Assembly (NCBI GenBank): GCA_013817555.1
Contig: JACDCN010000089.1
Span: 1-7,939, forward strand
Length of the DNA stretch: 7,939 nt
From: Actinomycetota bacterium
GTDB lineage: Bacteria; Actinomycetota; Thermoleophilia; Gaiellales; Gaiellaceae
Direction of reading: 5' to 3'
In this document: positions 6,274 to 7,939 of the stretch, piece after piece
Position numbering within the stretch: position 1 is the first letter of the stretch
How the letters are laid out: each line of letters opens with the position of its first letter
Translations under genes and position numbers: made by a program
The notes under the pieces: generated by a model
The model's input: only the letters and a program-made list of their open reading frames with translations
Databases searched by the model: none
Told to the model about the DNA's origin: nothing

Positions 6274-6279
6274 TACGCT
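6274..6279 (+). promoter_or_regulatory. Putative -10 element of secG (leaderless)
   Basis: TACGCT fits TAnnnT, with exactly 7 nt (GGGCGCG) before the ATG at 6287. The first transcribed base would be at or next to the start codon. No clear -35 is present. Inferred from position. Confidence 0.43.
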
Positions 6280-6286
6280 GGGCGCG

Positions 6287-6514
6287 ATGCCGTGGCTTCA
6301 GATCTTTGCCGTGACGCAGGTGCTCCTGAGCGCCTTCATGGTCACACTGGTCCTCATGCACTCAGGACGAGAGGCGGGCATGGGCGGGCTCGGCTTCACG
6401 CCTCACTCGCAGGGGGGAACGCACATCGTGGAGCGAAACCTCACGCGCCTCACGGTCCTCGTCGCGGCCGTGTTCACGCTCAACACGCTCATTCTGTTCC
6501 ACCTTCTCGCGTAG
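6287..6514 (+). CDS. secG: Preprotein translocase subunit SecG
   Basis: The 75-residue protein has the two-helix layout of SecG, the small subunit that sits with SecY and SecE in the membrane channel and aids SecA-driven export. Transmembrane helices are at about 4-24 and 53-74. The loop between them holds the family's glycine-rich stretch and GGTHIVERNLTRLT (43-56), close to the usual GG-x-x-x-VE-x-NL-x-R-LT. Length is normal for SecG. The ATG at 6287 has no Shine-Dalgarno, but a -10-like hexamer 7 nt upstream. A tRNA-Leu gene begins 15 nt after the stop, and the stop codon is part of the likely tRNA promoter. Confidence 0.93.
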   Translation: MPWLQIFAVTQVLLSAFMVTLVLMHSGREAGMGGLGFTPHSQGGTHIVERNLTRLTVLVAAVFTLNTLILFHLLA

Positions 6515-6517
6515 AAT
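6512..6517 (+). promoter_or_regulatory. Possible -10 element of the tRNA-Leu gene
   Basis: TAGAAT is close to TATAAT and sits 12 nt before the tRNA 5' end, which allows a short 5' leader for RNase P. Its first three bases are the TAG stop of secG. No clear -35 at 16-18 bp. Read-through from secG is an alternative. Confidence 0.42.
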
Positions 6518-6529
6518 CACCCTCGGCCC

Positions 6530-6614
6530 GCGCTGGTGGCGGAATTGGTAGACGCGCTAGGTTGAGGGCCTAGTGGCCACTTAGGCCGTGGAGGTTCAAG
6601 TCCTCTCCAGCGCA
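6530..6614 (+). tRNA. tRNA-Leu (anticodon GAG)
   Basis: An 85-nt class II tRNA folds fully. The acceptor stem is GCGCTGG (6530-6536) with CCAGCGC (6607-6613) and discriminator A6614. The D arm has GCG (6539-6541) with CGC (6553-6555). The anticodon stem is CTAGG (6557-6561) with CCTAG (6569-6573) around loop TTGAGGG. The anticodon GAG (6564-6566) reads CUC. A long variable arm with a GGCC/GGCC stem follows, as expected for leucine, then the T arm with loop TTCAAGT. The 3' CCA is not encoded. Confidence 0.97.
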
Positions 6615-6617
6615 TTT

Positions 6618-6643
6618 GAAGGGCGGTCCCGGGACCGCCCTTC
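6618..6643. terminator. 26-bp perfect palindrome after tRNA-Leu, possible terminator
   Basis: GAAGGGCGGTCCC (6618-6630) is followed directly by its exact reverse complement (6631-6643). As RNA this gives a GC-rich hairpin of about 11 bp with a CCGG loop. It starts 4 nt after the tRNA and ends 7 nt before the methyltransferase ATG. There is no T-tract, so it could be a U-less terminator, an RNA stability element or a protein site. Confidence 0.5.
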
Positions 6644-6650
6644 GGCTTGA

Positions 6651-7385
6651 ATGGGAGTCGTGCGGCTCTACTCCGATCTCGCCCCGTGGTTCCACTTGCT
6701 CACGCATCCGTCGGACTACGCGGACGAGGCGAATCACATCGTCCGGGTCGTCGACGCCACCGTCGAGGGCCGGGCCGAGACGCTTCTCGAACTCGGTTCG
6801 GGCGGCGGCAACAACGCGTCGCATCTCAAGCAGCGCTTCTCGTGCACGCTGACCGACATCTCGCCGGAGATGCTCGAGCTCTCGAGGACCCTGAATCCCG
6901 AGTGCGAGCACATCCAGGGCGACATGCGCACGTTGCGACTCAGATCCGTGTTCGACGCCGTCCTCGTGCACGACGCCATCGCGTACATAACGACGGAGGA
7001 CGACCTGCGGGCGGTCTTCGAGACCATCGCCGTCCATCTCCGCCCCGGCGGCATCGCGGTCCTCGTCCCCGACACGACACGCGAGCGCTTTGCTACCGGG
7101 ACGCAGCACGGCGGCCACGACGGAGACGACAGTCGGAGCCTCCGGTACCTCGAGTGGGATCATGACCCGGATCCCGACGACACGACGTACGAGGTCGAGT
7201 TCGTCGTGGTGCTGATGAAGGAGGGAAGGGAGATACGGGTGGAGCACGACCACCACACATGCGGCGTCTTCCCGGAAGCGGTCTGGCATCGCCTCATCGC
7301 CGACGCAGGCCTCGATCTCGTCGACGTGGACGTCGACGACCCGAACGCCGGCGAGCACGCCGTGTTCGTGGCTCGACGCCCTTGA
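6651..7385 (+). CDS. Class I SAM-dependent methyltransferase
   Basis: The 244-residue protein has a Rossmann-type methyltransferase core. Motif I is LLELGSGGGNN (45-55), binding S-adenosylmethionine. D69 in LTDIS ends the second strand and should hold the ribose hydroxyls. GDMRTLRL (90-97) contacts the adenine, and DAVLVHDAIAYI (102-113) is motif IV. LRPGGIAVLVPD (130-141) follows. The N-terminus YSDLAPWFHLLTHPSDY (7-23) resembles the lid of small-molecule and amino-sugar N-methyltransferases, so a small-molecule substrate is plausible but unproven. The stretch around 148-205 is rich in Asp and His. ATG at 6651 is 7 nt after a palindrome and lacks a Shine-Dalgarno; a GTG at 6660 is an alternative. 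The stop codon overlaps the lexA -35 box. Confidence 0.9.
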   Translation: MGVVRLYSDLAPWFHLLTHPSDYADEANHIVRVVDATVEGRAETLLELGSGGGNNASHLKQRFSCTLTDISPEMLELSRTLNPECEHIQGDMRTLRLRSVFDAVLVHDAIAYITTEDDLRAVFETIAVHLRPGGIAVLVPDTTRERFATGTQHGGHDGDDSRSLRYLEWDHDPDPDDTTYEVEFVVVLMKEGREIRVEHDHHTCGVFPEAVWHRLIADAGLDLVDVDVDDPNAGEHAVFVARRP

Positions 7386-7410
7386 CGACGTCCGAGCAGG
7401 GATCTACTCT
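7382..7410 (+). promoter_or_regulatory. lexA promoter (-35 TTGACG, -10 TACTCT)
   Basis: TTGACG (7382-7387) and TACTCT (7405-7410) are separated by 17 bp, the ideal sigma-70-type spacing. The -35 box includes the TGA stop of the methyltransferase gene. The expected transcription start, about 7 bp after the -10, falls at the left end of the LexA box. Confidence 0.7.
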
Positions 7411-7417
7411 CTCCTGA

Positions 7418-7431
7418 CGAACATACGTTCG
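7418..7431. promoter_or_regulatory. LexA operator (SOS box)
   Basis: CGAACATACGTTCG is a perfect match to the Gram-positive SOS box CGAAC-N4-GTTCG, with fully symmetric arms. It covers the predicted lexA transcription start, so bound LexA would block its own promoter. DNA damage should relieve this. Confidence 0.94.
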
Positions 7432-7455
7432 TTCCCCGAGACAGGAGAGAATCCG

Positions 7456-7939
7456 ATGCTCGAGACCCCGATGCTCACGGCACGTCAGCAGGAGATCTGG
7501 CAGTTCCTGGCCGAGTACGTGGACGGCCACGGATACCCGCCCACGGTGCGTGAGATCGGCGACGCGGTCGGGCTCGCGTCCCCGTCCACCGTCCACGCGC
7601 ATCTCGCCAACCTCGAGCGCGCCGGCCTCTTGCGCCGGGATCCGACCAAGCCGCGCGCCCTCGAGCTCATCGGACGGCTGCGCCCGGAAAGCACCGACTC
7701 GCGTTCGGCGCCGGACCTGCTCCCGCTCGTGGGACGAATTGCCGCGGGTGGCCCCTTGCTCGCGGAAGAGGAGATCGAAGACCGGATCGCCGTTCCGGAG
7801 CCGCTCGGCAGGAACGCGGACTTTCTCCTCCGCGTCAAGGGTGAGTCGATGATCGAAGCCGGGATCCTCGACGGAGACATCGTCGTCGTCCATCGGCAGG
7901 ACGACGCACGCCAGGGCGACATCGTGGTCGCTCTCGTCG
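7456..7939 (+). CDS. lexA: LexA SOS repressor, C-terminus cut by window
   Basis: The first 161 residues are present and the frame is open at the window end. LexA represses DNA-damage genes and cleaves itself when RecA filaments form. Residues 8-70 are the winged helix-turn-helix, with YPPTVREIGDAVGLASPSTV (27-46) containing the recognition helix region. The cleavage site is Ala97-Gly98 in GRIAAGGP. The catalytic serine is S131 in VKGESM, followed by GILDGDIVVV (137-146). The catalytic lysine should lie just past the edge. ATG at 7456 has a good Shine-Dalgarno, AGGAGAG at 7443-7449; ATG at 7471 is a less likely alternative. This is one of the few genes here with a clear ribosome binding site and a long leader, and it has its own SOS box. 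Confidence 0.97.
   Translation, partial: MLETPMLTARQQEIWQFLAEYVDGHGYPPTVREIGDAVGLASPSTVHAHLANLERAGLLRRDPTKPRALELIGRLRPESTDSRSAPDLLPLVGRIAAGGPLLAEEEIEDRIAVPEPLGRNADFLLRVKGESMIEAGILDGDIVVVHRQDDARQGDIVVALV

Noticed and set aside
6570..7358. Minus-strand open frame of 262 residues
   Set aside because: It overlaps the tRNA and is antisense to the methyltransferase, whose motifs are clear.
7294..7893. Minus-strand open frames over the right end
   Set aside because: They mirror lexA, which has a DNA-binding domain, cleavage site, catalytic serine, ribosome binding site and SOS box.
1..7939. Mobile elements, CRISPR arrays, prophage or toxin-antitoxin modules
   Set aside because: No transposase, integrase, spaced direct repeats or terminal inverted repeats were seen. 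The DUF3467-like pair was considered as toxin-antitoxin but carries no known toxin motif.

Overview
The window is dense, GC-rich bacterial chromosome. I read 12 protein genes (two cut by the window edges) and one tRNA, with very little non-coding space. A high-GC Gram-positive lineage is most likely, perhaps a deep-branching actinobacterium such as Thermoleophilia. The grounds are the GC content, a perfect Gram-positive-type LexA operator (CGAAC-N4-GTTCG), a fused MoaD-MoaE, a split methylmalonyl-CoA mutase, a tRNA without encoded CCA, and -10-like hexamers placed right in front of start codons. No mobile element, CRISPR array, phage gene or riboswitch was seen. The taxonomic placement is inference.

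Left part (1-1457, minus strand): a row of three genes. It starts with a MoaD-MoaE fusion for molybdopterin synthase. An NTF2/SnoaL-like protein follows and overlaps the end of moaE. A membrane site-2 protease (M50) is cut off by the left edge just after its HEIGH zinc motif.

Middle (1491-4542, plus strand): the catalytic subunit of a methylmalonyl-CoA mutase diverges from the moaX-like gene, with only 33 nt between start codons. It overlaps the start of an exported protein that joins a c-type heme motif (CAGCH) to a complete set of copper ligands of the peptidylglycine/dopamine monooxygenase family. This heme-copper protein is the most unusual gene in the window. Convergent to it (4549-4978, minus strand) lies a two-gene unit: a DUF3467-like protein and a 56-residue basic protein that I do not recognise.

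Right part (5054-7939): a GT4 glycosyltransferase converges on and overlaps a 75-residue helical protein. Divergent from that is secG, followed directly by tRNA-Leu(GAG), a 26-bp perfect palindrome, a class I SAM methyltransferase, and the first 161 residues of lexA. The lexA promoter is textbook: -35 TTGACG, 17-bp spacer, -10 TACTCT, then a perfect SOS box over the expected transcription start, so lexA should repress itself.

The genes do not form one pathway. They are mostly housekeeping genes (secretion, SOS control, molybdenum cofactor, propionyl/methylmalonyl-CoA metabolism, cell-surface glycosylation) with a few poorly described small proteins. A recurring theme is a TAnnnT hexamer 6-7 nt upstream of a start codon with no Shine-Dalgarno sequence, which points to leaderless mRNAs.
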